A program made the position numbers and the translations under genes. Below are positions 1-5,272 of a stretch of DNA of 5,569 nucleotides, one piece after another (within the stretch, counting starts at the first letter, position 1; each line of letters opens with the position of its first letter). The notes beneath the pieces were generated by a model. The model worked only from the letters and a program-made list of their open reading frames with translations. It did no database searches and was not told the DNA's origin. The DNA is from Ectopseudomonas composti (lineage in GTDB: Bacteria; Pseudomonadota; Gammaproteobacteria; Pseudomonadales; Pseudomonadaceae), in NCBI GenBank assembly GCA_946886245.1, contig CAMPIF010000322.1, positions 1 through 5,569 of the forward strand, given 5' to 3'.

Positions 1-448
1 TGCGGTTGCGGTAGTCGATCAGCGCCGCCAGGGAGGTCGACTTGCCGGAACCGGTGCCGCCCACGAACAGCACCAGGCCGCGCTTTTCCATCACCGTGCC
101 GAGCAGCACCTCGGGCAGCTTGAGGTCTTCGAAGCGCGGAATATCCAGCTTGATATTGCGCGCGACGATGGACACCTCGTTGCGCTGCTTGAAGATGTTG
201 ATGCGAAAACGCCCCACACCGGCCAGCGATATCGCCAGGTTCATCTCCAGTTCGCGCTCGAATTCCTCACGCTGGGCACTGTCCATGATCGAATCGGCAA
301 TGGCCGCCACATCGCCCGCCTTCATCGGCTCCTGGCTCAACGCCTTGAGCACGCCATTGAACTTCGCGCAGGGTGGCGCGCCGGTAGACAGATAGAGATC
401 GGAGCCATCCTGGGTGGACAGGATTTTCAGCATTGCTTGGAGATCCAT
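1..448 (-). CDS. PilT/PilU-family type IV pilus retraction ATPase, N-terminal part (cut by window edge)
   Basis: The visible 149 residues are the N-terminal PAS-like region and the start of the RecA-like ATPase core of a PilT/PilU hexameric motor, which powers type IV pilus retraction at the inner membrane. Seen: the opening GSDLYLSTGAPP (residues 15-26) typical of the family, the segment GRFRINIFKQRN (79-90), the KRGLVLFVGGTGSGKST stretch with Walker A GGTGSGKS at 130-137, and AALIDYRNR at the cut. Walker B, Asp-box and His-box lie outside the window. The INIFKQRN and VARNIK segments look closer to PilU-like members than to PilT, but this is not decisive. As I recall the P. aeruginosa arrangement, pilT and pilU are adjacent; here the upstream neighbour is divergent ppiC, so this could be pilU or an extra paralogue. 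The ATG at 446-448 is preceded by a modest GGAA-type ribosome site. Family assignment is firm; the exact member is open. Confidence 0.93.
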   Translation of the reverse strand, partial: MDLQAMLKILSTQDGSDLYLSTGAPPCAKFNGVLKALSQEPMKAGDVAAIADSIMDSAQREEFERELEMNLAISLAGVGRFRINIFKQRNEVSIVARNIKLDIPRFEDLKLPEVLLGTVMEKRGLVLFVGGTGSGKSTSLAALIDYRNR

Positions 449-494
449 GGCGGCGTTTCCGTGAGCGCGATTGAAATACCATAGGCCATGATTC

Positions 495-509
495 GTCCGC
501 ACCGCGGAC
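495..509. repeat. Second inverted repeat in the same divergent intergenic region
   Basis: GTCCGC (495-500), ACC spacer, GCGGAC (504-509) is a perfect 6-bp inverted repeat. It lies 47 bp upstream of the pilus ATPase start, in the region that should hold that gene's promoter. It may be a regulator site or a leader hairpin; the sequence alone does not decide. Confidence 0.4.
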
Positions 510-527
510 AACGCACGACCCACAAAA

Positions 528-550
528 TTGACGCCAGTCTGCTGGCGCAA
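528..550. repeat. Inverted repeat between pilus ATPase gene and ppiC
   Basis: CGCCAG (532-537), a TCTG loop, then CTGGCG (542-547) form a perfect 6-bp hairpin. TTG (528-530) and CAA (548-550) extend the symmetry with one unpaired A at 531. It lies upstream of both divergent genes. It could be an operator or an RNA hairpin; there is no U-tract, so it is not a standard terminator. Confidence 0.5.
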
Positions 551-566
551 TGAATGCTGGCACAAT
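540..566 (+). repeat. Tandem 12-bp direct repeat with possible extended -10 of ppiC
   Basis: TGCTGGCGCAAT (540-551) and TGCTGGCACAAT (555-566) differ at one base and lie 15 bp apart. The second copy contains TGG followed by CACAAT (561-566), which fits an extended -10 element and would start a transcript near 573, about 24 nt before the ppiC ATG. No good -35 is seen at 17 bp. The repeat is plain in the sequence; the promoter role is inferred. Confidence 0.35.
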
Positions 567-596
567 AGCGCCCTGACAGAATTGAGGAGCCCATCA

Positions 597-875
597 ATGG
601 CAAAGGCAATGGCCCGCCATATCCTGGTCAAGACCGAAGCAGAAGCCGCCGCGTTGAAGAAGCGCATTGCCGCTGGCGAAGCCTTCGATGTGCTGGCGCG
701 CAAGCACTCCACCTGCCCCTCCGGCAAGAAAGGTGGCGACCTCGGTGAAGTGCGGCCCGGGCAGATGGTGCGTGCGGTGGATCAGGTGATTTTCAAGAAG
801 GCGCTGCGCGAAGTGCACGGCCCGGTGAAGACCCAGTTCGGCTATCACCTGATCCAGGTGTTCTATCGCGACTGA
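597..875 (+). CDS. ppiC: Peptidyl-prolyl cis-trans isomerase C (parvulin)
   Basis: This 92-residue protein is a free-standing single-domain parvulin, nearly the length of E. coli PpiC (93 aa). It catalyses cis-trans isomerisation of peptide bonds before proline and is expected in the cytoplasm, since no signal peptide is visible. Seen: RHILVK with His8, the HSTCPSGKKGGDLGE stretch (37-51) with Cys40, GQMVRAVDQVIF (55-66), and the closing TQFGYHLIQVFYRD (79-92) with His84. These His/Cys/His positions match the conserved parvulin active site. An upstream in-frame ATG at 528 exists, but the ATG at 597 follows a strong GAGGAG (584-589) with 7-nt spacing and gives the family's usual N-terminus. 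It is divergent from the pilus ATPase gene and ends 7 bp from the converging LysR gene. Function and start are well supported. Confidence 0.96.
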   Translation: MAKAMARHILVKTEAEAAALKKRIAAGEAFDVLARKHSTCPSGKKGGDLGEVRPGQMVRAVDQVIFKKALREVHGPVKTQFGYHLIQVFYRD

Positions 876-886
876 GCCGTGCTCAG
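872..886. terminator. Short hairpin at the convergent gene ends (weak, possibly bidirectional)
   Basis: CTGAGC (872-877), CGT loop, GCTCAG (881-886) form a perfect 6-bp stem that includes both stop codons of the converging genes ppiC and the MexT-like gene. There is no T-run on either side, so intrinsic termination is doubtful. It is the only hairpin in the 7-bp junction. Confidence 0.25.
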
Positions 887-1794
887 GCGCCTGGCTCGCC
901 CATGAACTCGACGATCTTGCTTCTGAGCCAGCGCTCGGCAGGGTCGTTGTCGGTTACCCCGCTCCAGACCATGGACAGATCCGAATTGACCAGCTCGAAT
1001 GGTGGGTCATCCGCGCGCAGGCGGGTCCCGTCGATCAATGCCGCTGCGGCGAAATCCGGTACCGTGGCGAGCATTTCCGTACCCGCGATGATCGAGCGCA
1101 AGCCACTGAACTGCGGCACCGCCAGCACCACGCGACGCGAGCGATCCAGACGCGCCAGGTCGTTGTCGATGTTGCCGCACAGATCCCCCGAGAACGACAC
1201 CAGCGCATGCGGCCGCGAACAGTACTCGTCCAGCGTCAGTGCGCCAGGGCGGTCATCGCCACGCAACACCTTGACCTTCATCTCGCGCAGCTTGCGCCGC
1301 TTGGCGTTGGCCGGCAGCTCGGTGGTGTAGCTGACGCCTACGGAAATTTCGCCCGAGGCCAGCATCGCTGACATCAACAGGAAGTTGACCCGCCGCACCA
1401 CGATCACCACCTCCGGCGCCTCTTCGCGAATCTGCTTGAGCAAGGCCGGGAACAGGCCGAACTCGGCATCATCGGACAGACCGATGCGGAAGGTGTCGCG
1501 GTTGGTCGCCGGGTTGAACTCGCGGGCACGGCTGACCGCGCCCGAGATGGTGTCCATGGCCGGCTGCAGCTCCCTGAGAATCGCCAGCGCTCGCGCCGTA
1601 GGCTCGAAACCACGGCCGTTACGCACCAGCAACGGATCGTCGAACAGGTCGCGCAGCCGGGCCAGCGCCGCACTCACCGCCGGCTGACCGAGAAACAGCT
1701 TCTCGGCGGCGCGGGTCAGGTTCTTCTCGAACATCAGGGTTTCGAAGATCACCAGCAGGTTCAGGTCGACGCGGCGCAGGTCGTTGCGATTCAT
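883..1794 (-). CDS. LysR-family transcriptional regulator, MexT-like
   Basis: This is a full-length (303 aa) LysR-type regulator. The N-terminal winged helix-turn-helix covers about residues 8-67, with NLTRAAEKLFLGQPAVSAAL (25-44) as its core, followed by a linker helix and a periplasmic-binding-like effector domain from about 95. As I remember P. aeruginosa MexT, which activates the mexEF-oprN efflux operon, this protein resembles it along its whole length: the start MNRNDLRRVDLNLL, FRIGLSDDAEFGL (near 100-113), SGEISVGVSYT, RPHALVSFSGDL and DNDPAERWLRS near the end. No mexS or mexEF-oprN genes are in the window, so its targets are unknown and it may be a MexT paralogue. The start at 1792-1794 has a weak ribosome site. 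It lies 68 bp downstream of the NTF2-like gene on the same strand and could be co-transcribed or have its own promoter in that gap. Confidence 0.93.
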   Translation of the reverse strand: MNRNDLRRVDLNLLVIFETLMFEKNLTRAAEKLFLGQPAVSAALARLRDLFDDPLLVRNGRGFEPTARALAILRELQPAMDTISGAVSRAREFNPATNRDTFRIGLSDDAEFGLFPALLKQIREEAPEVVIVVRRVNFLLMSAMLASGEISVGVSYTTELPANAKRRKLREMKVKVLRGDDRPGALTLDEYCSRPHALVSFSGDLCGNIDNDLARLDRSRRVVLAVPQFSGLRSIIAGTEMLATVPDFAAAALIDGTRLRADDPPFELVNSDLSMVWSGVTDNDPAERWLRSKIVEFMGEPGA

Positions 1795-1826
1795 TCAGGG
1801 GTCTCGGTGCACGGTGTGATTGACGC

Positions 1827-1832
1827 ATTAAA
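1827..1832 (-). promoter_or_regulatory. Possible -10 box for the MexT-like gene
   Basis: On the minus strand the 68-bp gap reads TTTAAT here, 5 of 6 to the sigma70 -10 consensus, about 33 bp before the start codon. No convincing -35 sits 16-18 bp upstream (TATGTG at 17 bp). It would fit a weak or activator-dependent promoter; read-through from the genes upstream is equally possible. Confidence 0.2.
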
Positions 1833-1862
1833 GCAGCAACTCCCGTGCCCACATAGCCCGGA

Positions 1863-2342
1863 TCAGAGGCCCAGTTCGGACAGCCCCGGATGATCGTCAG
1901 GACGACGCCCCTGGGGCCAGCGGAACTTGCGCTCGGACTCCTGAATCGGCAGATCGTTGATGCAGGCATAGCGATTGATCATCAGGCCGTCGGCGCCGAA
2001 CTCCCAGTTCTCGTTGCCGTAGGAGCGAAACCAGTTACCCGAGTCGTCGCGCCACTCATAGGCGTAACGCACCGCGATGCGGTTGTCGGTGAACGCCCAG
2101 AGCTCCTTGATCAGGCGATATTCCAGCTCCTTGGCCCACTTGCGCTCGAGGAAGGCACGCGCCTGATCGCGACCATTGGCGAACTCGGCGCGATTGCGCC
2201 AGCGCGTATCAAGGCTGTAGGCCAGGGCGACCCTGGCCGCATCACGGCTGTTCCAACCATCCTCGGCCAGGCGCACTTTCTCGATGGCGCTCTCGCGAGT
2301 GAACGGCGGCAACGGAGGACGAACTTCAGTAGTTGACGACAT
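1863..2342 (-). CDS. DUF1348 / nuclear transport factor 2-like family protein
   Basis: This 159-residue protein belongs to the NTF2/SnoaL-like cone-fold superfamily, most likely the DUF1348 family, whose usual length is about 150 aa. Seen: [20 protein letters not shown] (14-33), typical of the first NTF2 helix; [10 protein letters not shown] (45-54) with the WRNR motif; [20 protein letters not shown] (64-83); and the strands [20 protein letters not shown] (89-108) and [20 protein letters not shown] (111-130). There is no signal peptide or membrane segment. Members have no agreed reaction; the fold can bind small hydrophobic ligands, so a role in handling whatever the adjacent TetR protein senses is inference. 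Its Shine-Dalgarno GAGGTG overlaps the tetR stop codon 8 bp upstream, so it is probably translated by coupling with tetR. The family call is confident; the biochemical function is unknown. Confidence 0.9.
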   Translation of the reverse strand: MSSTTEVRPPLPPFTRESAIEKVRLAEDGWNSRDAARVALAYSLDTRWRNRAEFANGRDQARAFLERKWAKELEYRLIKELWAFTDNRIAVRYAYEWRDDSGNWFRSYGNENWEFGADGLMINRYACINDLPIQESERKFRWPQGRRPDDHPGLSELGL

Positions 2343-2356
2343 GAGACACCTCAGAC
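2343..2356 (-). promoter_or_regulatory. Ribosome site overlapping the tetR stop codon
   Basis: The minus strand reads TCTGAGGTGTCTC before the ATG of the NTF2-like gene. The TGA of tetR (2351-2353) lies within the GAGG of the Shine-Dalgarno, about 6 nt from the start. This layout is typical of translational coupling and decides that 2342 is the start. Confidence 0.7.
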
Positions 2357-2941
2357 TTGCGGGGGGTTGAGCCCATCACTGGGCGATAGGGATTGCAGAA
2401 GCAATTGCGCAGTACGGCCGGCACTGTCGGCGGCATCCGCCTGGCCGGTGACCATGGCGACGGCCGTTGCGCCATCGATCAGCAGGAGAAACTGCCTGGC
2501 CATTTCCTCGGCTTCGGCAAAGCCGCAGGCCGTGGTCAGTTCGCCCAGATAGGCCAGCAGGCGTTGTTTATGCAAAAGCGCGACGGCGCGGATCTCGCTG
2601 TCGGGCTCACCGATCTCCCCGGCCGCATTGATGAAGGCGCAGCCATGGAAGTCAGGCGCCGAGAACCAGCTGCGCAGCAGTGGGAACACGGCCAGTAGCC
2701 GCTCGTTCGGCGACCCCGCAGAGGTGCCGGCGACGAACCATTGCATCCAGCGCTCATCACGCTCGCGCAACGCGGCGGCAACCAGTGCTTCCTTGGTCGG
2801 ATAGAGGCGATAGATGCTTTTGCGCGCCACCCCCGAGGCCTTGACGATGGCGTCCATACCCGTGGCATTGATACCACCGGCATAGACCAGGTGTTCGGTG
2901 GCGCGCAGCAAGCGCTGCTGGATCGAGGCGTCTTCGAGCAT
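2351..2941 (-). CDS. TetR/AcrR-family transcriptional repressor
   Basis: This 196-residue protein has the TetR layout. A helix-turn-helix N-terminal domain covers about residues 7-55, with [20 protein letters not shown] (25-44) and [10 protein letters not shown] (45-54) matching the family's recognition-helix region. The C-terminal ligand-binding/dimerisation domain runs from about 60 to 185. The C-terminal part contains [20 protein letters not shown] (98-117), a stretch seen in many TetR repressors that control nearby detoxification genes; Cys101 is exposed to speculation as a sensing residue, but nothing here proves that. The start at 2939-2941 has only a weak ribosome site. A sigma70-like promoter and a large inverted repeat lie just upstream, so autorepression is very likely. 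It forms a coupled unit with the NTF2-like gene. The ligand and other targets are unknown. Confidence 0.94.
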   Translation of the reverse strand: MLEDASIQQRLLRATEHLVYAGGINATGMDAIVKASGVARKSIYRLYPTKEALVAAALRERDERWMQWFVAGTSAGSPNERLLAVFPLLRSWFSAPDFHGCAFINAAGEIGEPDSEIRAVALLHKQRLLAYLGELTTACGFAEAEEMARQFLLLIDGATAVAMVTGQADAADSAGRTAQLLLQSLSPSDGLNPPQV

Positions 2942-2954
2942 GATTCAAACCATA

Positions 2955-2993
2955 GAGAATGATCGTTCTCAGCAAGATAGAACGATCATTCTC
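2955..2993. promoter_or_regulatory. Large inverted repeat, likely double operator for the TetR repressor
   Basis: GAGAATGATCGTTCT (2955-2969) and AGAACGATCATTCTC (2979-2993) are perfect 15-bp inverted copies, 9 bp apart. Each arm is itself a near-palindrome of the form AGAAYGATCRTTCT, so the region can be read as two complete dimer sites centred about 23 bp apart. One arm sits between the -35 and -10 boxes of the tetR promoter and the other on the predicted start point. This is the expected place for a repressor to block RNA polymerase. TetR-family proteins bind palindromes of about this size next to their own genes; binding by this particular TetR is inferred from position. Confidence 0.8.
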
Positions 2994-3002
2994 CACGGTC
3001 AA
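2974..3002 (-). promoter_or_regulatory. sigma70-type promoter of the tetR unit
   Basis: On the minus strand, TTGACC (-35, 2997-3002) and TATCTT (-10, 2974-2979) are separated by exactly 17 bp. This is the best promoter match in the window. Transcription would start near 2967, about 25 nt before the tetR start codon. The inverted repeat described at 2955-2993 covers the spacer and the start point. Confidence 0.7.
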
Positions 3003-3122
3003 CTCAATTCTCGAACGCCCAGGGTCTACGACATATCGACCAGGCTTTCACTGAAATTCATGACGCCCGCTGCGAAACCAGCCGCGCCAGTTCCAGGGGG
3101 AGATCCAACCAGTGACGCTCAC
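2994..3122. other. Intergenic stretch between LysR stop and tetR promoter
   Basis: About 130 bp with no convincing gene. It carries the -35 box of tetR at its left end and a small palindrome TTTCACTGAAA (3046-3056). I see no hairpin plus T-run, so no intrinsic terminator for the LysR gene is evident and some read-through into tetR is possible. Confidence 0.5.
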
Positions 3123-4043
3123 TCAATGCCGCTCCAACACCGGCGCATGTTCGGCCATCAGCGCCACCACCCAATCGATGAATACCCGCAGCTTGGCGCT
3201 GACATGGCGGTTCGGCGGGAAAGCCAGGTACATCGGCATCGGTTTCATCTGCCAGTCGTCGAACAGACGCACCAGTTCGCCGCTGGCCAGGTGCGGCCTG
3301 GCCATGTAATGCGGCAGCCAGAGCATGCCCAGGCCTGCCAGGCCCGCAGCCAGATAGGCGTTGCCATCGTCGACCGTCAGCAACGGGCGGCCATGGGCCT
3401 CGATGCGCTCCTCACCCCGCTGCATCGCATAGGGCAAGGCCTTGCCCGTGCGCGACCAGAGAAAACCCACCGTATGATGACCAGCCGCCTCCAGTTCGCG
3501 CGGATGCATCGGCGTGCCGGCGCGCTGCAGATAGCCCGGTGTGGCGTAGATACCCAGTTGCAGATCACCGACATGGCGCGCGATCAGCGATTGATCGGTG
3601 ATCTCGCCGCCGCGCACCACGCAGTCGACGTTCTCCCCGATGATGTCGATGAGCCGATCGCTTACGCCCATGGTCAGCTGGATTTCCGGATAGCGCGCAT
3701 AGAACGCCGGCAAGGCCGGGATCAGCAGCATGCGCGCGAAGGGACTGGGCACGTCCACGCGCAGGCGGCCGCGCGGCGCCATCGATGCACTGGACAGGCT
3801 GGTCTCGGCATCGTCGATATCGGCCAGCAGACGCACCACACGTTCGTAGTAGGCGGCGCCGTCAGCGGTGACGTTGACCTTGCGCGTGGTGCGGTTGAGC
3901 AGGCGCACCCGCAGCCGTGCTTCCAGTTGCTGAACGAGCTGGGTCACGCTGGTCTTGCTCATGTGCAGGGTGGCTGCCGCCTTGGTGAAACTGCCGGTTT
4001 CCACCACGCGGGCGAAGGCCTGCATCGCATCGAAACGATCCAT
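3123..4043 (-). CDS. LysR-family transcriptional regulator (divergent from RidA gene)
   Basis: This is a complete 306-residue LysR-type regulator. The N-terminal helix-turn-helix domain (about residues 1-60) includes MQAFARVVETGSFTKAAATL (7-26), HMSKTSVTQLVQQLEARL (27-44) and LLNRTTRKVNVTADG (48-62). The effector domain begins near GRLRVDVPSPFARMLLIPAL (92-111) and runs to the C-terminus. The sequence type (RTTRKV..T.DG..YYER, then GRLRV) fits the large CrgA/AaeR-like group of LysR regulators; the inducer cannot be read from it. The ATG at 4041-4043 follows AAGAGAG at good spacing. It is divergent from the RidA gene, with an inverted repeat between them, which is the usual arrangement for a LysR regulator and its target. 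A possible -10 (TAGAAT, 4076-4081 on the minus strand) lies inside that repeat, suggesting autorepression. Confidence 0.94.
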   Translation of the reverse strand: MDRFDAMQAFARVVETGSFTKAAATLHMSKTSVTQLVQQLEARLRVRLLNRTTRKVNVTADGAAYYERVVRLLADIDDAETSLSSASMAPRGRLRVDVPSPFARMLLIPALPAFYARYPEIQLTMGVSDRLIDIIGENVDCVVRGGEITDQSLIARHVGDLQLGIYATPGYLQRAGTPMHPRELEAAGHHTVGFLWSRTGKALPYAMQRGEERIEAHGRPLLTVDDGNAYLAAGLAGLGMLWLPHYMARPHLASGELVRLFDDWQMKPMPMYLAFPPNRHVSAKLRVFIDWVVALMAEHAPVLERH

Positions 4044-4061
4044 CAGGCATCTCTCTTGAGC

Positions 4062-4094
4062 TCATGATTGTTTGGATTCTACAAACAGTCATGA
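4062..4094. promoter_or_regulatory. Inverted repeat with LysR-box features between LysR and RidA genes
   Basis: TCATGATTGTTTG (4062-4074) and CAAACAGTCATGA (4082-4094) are 13-bp inverted arms with one mismatch and a 7-bp spacer. The inner part gives the T-N11-A signature of LysR boxes, for example T4072 and A4084, symmetric about 4078. On the minus strand TAGAAT (4076-4081) in the centre is a 5-of-6 match to a -10 box for the LysR gene, so binding would shut off the regulator's own promoter. For the RidA gene the centre would be at about -63 if transcription starts near 4141, which is the usual place for a LysR recognition site. Confidence 0.7.
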
Positions 4095-4128
4095 CCAGAG
4101 TTGCTCGTTTATCCAGCCCGGCCGTGTT

Positions 4129-4134
4129 TTTAAA
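4129..4134 (+). promoter_or_regulatory. Possible -10 box of the RidA gene
   Basis: TTTAAA is a 4-of-6 match to the -10 consensus. It would start a transcript near 4141. There is no proper -35 at 16-18 bp (TTGCTC at 4101 is 22 bp away), as expected for a promoter needing an activator such as the divergent LysR protein. This is weak evidence alone and rests on the position of the LysR-type repeat. Confidence 0.3.
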
Positions 4135-4138
4135 GTGA

Positions 4139-4177
4139 TTCCATCGTTAACAGCGGGCCGTAGCGGCCCAGATGGAG
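4139..4177 (+). promoter_or_regulatory. Structured leader hiding the RidA ribosome binding site
   Basis: The leader can fold into an inner all-GC stem, GGGCCG (4155-4160) with CGGCCC (4164-4169) around a TAG loop. An outer stem pairs TCCATC (4140-4145) with GATGGA (4171-4176), plus a possible U-G pair of 4139 with 4177. The outer stem takes in the first bases of the Shine-Dalgarno GGAGG (4174-4178). No known riboswitch class is recognised. The pairing is visible in the sequence; that it forms or regulates translation is inference and depends on the transcript starting at or before about 4139. Confidence 0.45.
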
Positions 4178-4183
4178 GCAACA

Positions 4184-4579
4184 ATGACCAGCAAACGTGA
4201 TGTGGTTTTCCCGGCCGACCGCCATGACCTGTATGAACTTCATCGCTATTCGCCGGCGATTCGTTCCAACGGTTTTCTGTTCGTATCCGGTCAGGTCGGC
4301 AGTCGCAAGGACGGCTCGCCCGAACCCGACCTGAAGGAGCAGGTGCGCCTTGCCTTCGCCAACCTCAATGCGATCCTCGCTGCAGCAGGTTGCAGCTTCG
4401 ATGACGTGGTCGACACCACCGTATTCATGCTCGACCCGCATGCGCAGTTCGAAACCATCTGGGAGGTGGTAGCCGACTATTGGGGTGAGGCGCCCTACTC
4501 GAACGTGACTGCGGTCGGCGTGACCTGGCTGGCCGGCTTCAACTTCGAGATCAAGGTGATTGCCAAGCTGCCGGAGTAA
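4184..4579 (+). CDS. RidA (YjgF/YER057c/UK114) family protein lacking the catalytic arginine
   Basis: This 131-residue protein has the RidA (chorismate-mutase-like trimer) fold, close to the family's 125-135 aa. Seen: SPAIRSNGFLFVSGQVGS (23-40), corresponding to the early strand-turn that ends in SGQ; LAFANLNAILAAAGCSFDDV (56-75), the central helix; DTTVFMLD (77-84); and the C-terminal strand FNFEIKVIAKLPE (119-131). True RidA proteins hydrolyse reactive enamine/imine intermediates using an arginine (Arg105 in E. coli RidA). The matching segment here reads EAPYSNVTAVGV (102-113), with Asn107 at about the arginine position, so imine deaminase activity is not expected; other Rid subgroups lack this residue too and their roles are poorly known. 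The ATG at 4184 is chosen over the in-frame ATG at 4172 because GGAGG (4174-4178) fits only the former. It is probably controlled by the divergent LysR regulator. Confidence 0.92.
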   Translation: MTSKRDVVFPADRHDLYELHRYSPAIRSNGFLFVSGQVGSRKDGSPEPDLKEQVRLAFANLNAILAAAGCSFDDVVDTTVFMLDPHAQFETIWEVVADYWGEAPYSNVTAVGVTWLAGFNFEIKVIAKLPE

Positions 4580-4588
4580 GCAGCGGTA

Positions 4589-4610
4589 GCGCCCCCGTGA
4601 CGAGGGGCGC
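4589..4610. terminator. GC-rich hairpin between the converging RidA gene and nfsB
   Basis: GCGCCCC (4589-4595) and GGGGCGC (4604-4610) form a perfect 7-bp stem with an 8-nt loop, 9 bp after the RidA stop and 11 bp after the nfsB stop on the other strand. Position and stability suit a shared terminator for both genes. No T-run follows on either strand, so it may slow polymerase or protect 3' ends rather than terminate by itself. Confidence 0.4.
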
Positions 4611-4621
4611 AGCCGAAAGAC

Positions 4622-5272
4622 TCAGAGGTGCGTGAAGACACGCTCGGCTGGCAGACGCGACTTCGGCAGCGCGGCATTGAAATCGCTGTCGCTGTGATAC
4701 CCCAGCGCCACCGCGACCATGCTGCTCAACCCCTGAGCGGCCAGCCCCAGCTCCTCATCCAGCGCCTCGCGGTCGATGCCCTCCATCGGCGTGGCGTCCA
4801 CACCCTTGGCCGCTGCACCCAGAAGCAAGGTGCCCAGCGCCAGATAAGCCTGTTTTTCCGCCCAGTGCGGGATGTCGCCCAGGCCACGGTGCAGTTCGAC
4901 GTAACTGCTGCGGGTGTTGTGTTGAGTGGTGCGCGCCGCGTCGTCGCGGAAGCGACCATCGTCGGCTTCCTGCTGCAGCACATCGGCCAGATAGGCATCG
5001 TCGAGGTCGCGGCGAGCGCAGATCAGGATCACGTGCGAGGCATTGAGGATCTTCGACTGGTTGTAGGCGAAACCGCCCTGGGCGCCCTTGGCCAGGCGCG
5101 CCTTGCCTTCGGCCGTGCTCGCCACGACGAAGTGCCAGGGCTGCGAATTGACCGAAGACGGCGACAGGCGCAGCAACTCCAGCAGCTCGTCGATGACCGC
5201 CTGATCCACCTGGCGACTGGCGTCGTAAGCCTTGGTGGTGTAACGCTGACGCGCGAAGGAAACGGGGCTCAT
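4622..5272 (-). CDS. nfsB: Oxygen-insensitive NAD(P)H nitroreductase (NfsB type)
   Basis: This FMN flavoprotein of 216 residues matches E. coli NfsB (217 aa) end to end as I recall it. NfsB reduces nitroaromatics and nitrofurans by two-electron steps, and quinones, in the cytoplasm as a homodimer. Seen: RQRYTTKAYDAS (8-19) with the FMN-phosphate contacts Arg10 and Lys14, SPSSVNSQPWHFVVAS (37-52) with Ser39, Ser40 and Asn42, KQAYLALGTLLLGAA (140-154), ATPMEGID (160-167) with Glu164 and Gly165, and NAALPKSRLP (199-208) with Lys204 and Arg206. Position 124, a phenylalanine lining the E. coli active site, is tyrosine here. The ATG at 5270-5272 follows AGGAGA with 6-nt spacing; an upstream GTG at 5278 would abut the ribosome site and is rejected. 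A LysR-type gene lies upstream in tandem, a possible regulator. Confidence 0.95.
   Translation of the reverse strand: MSPVSFARQRYTTKAYDASRQVDQAVIDELLELLRLSPSSVNSQPWHFVVASTAEGKARLAKGAQGGFAYNQSKILNASHVILICARRDLDDAYLADVLQQEADDGRFRDDAARTTQHNTRSSYVELHRGLGDIPHWAEKQAYLALGTLLLGAAAKGVDATPMEGIDREALDEELGLAAQGLSSMVAVALGYHSDSDFNAALPKSRLPAERVFTHL

Noticed and set aside
267..563. 98-codon frame on the minus strand over the pilus ATPase start
   Set aside because: It is out of frame with the PilT/PilU protein, which has clear motifs, and shows no family features of its own.
558..572. sigma54-like TGGCAC element before ppiC
   Set aside because: The TGGCAC half is present, but the required TTGC at the proper spacing is CGCC.
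2898..4067. 389-codon open frame on the plus strand
   Set aside because: It is antisense to the LysR gene at 3123-4043, has no family features, is rich in His/Gln/Arg as expected from reverse-frame GC-rich codons, and begins inside tetR with no ribosome site.
4172..4183. Earlier ATG for the RidA protein
   Set aside because: It overlaps the Shine-Dalgarno GGAGG used by the ATG at 4184 and has no ribosome site itself.
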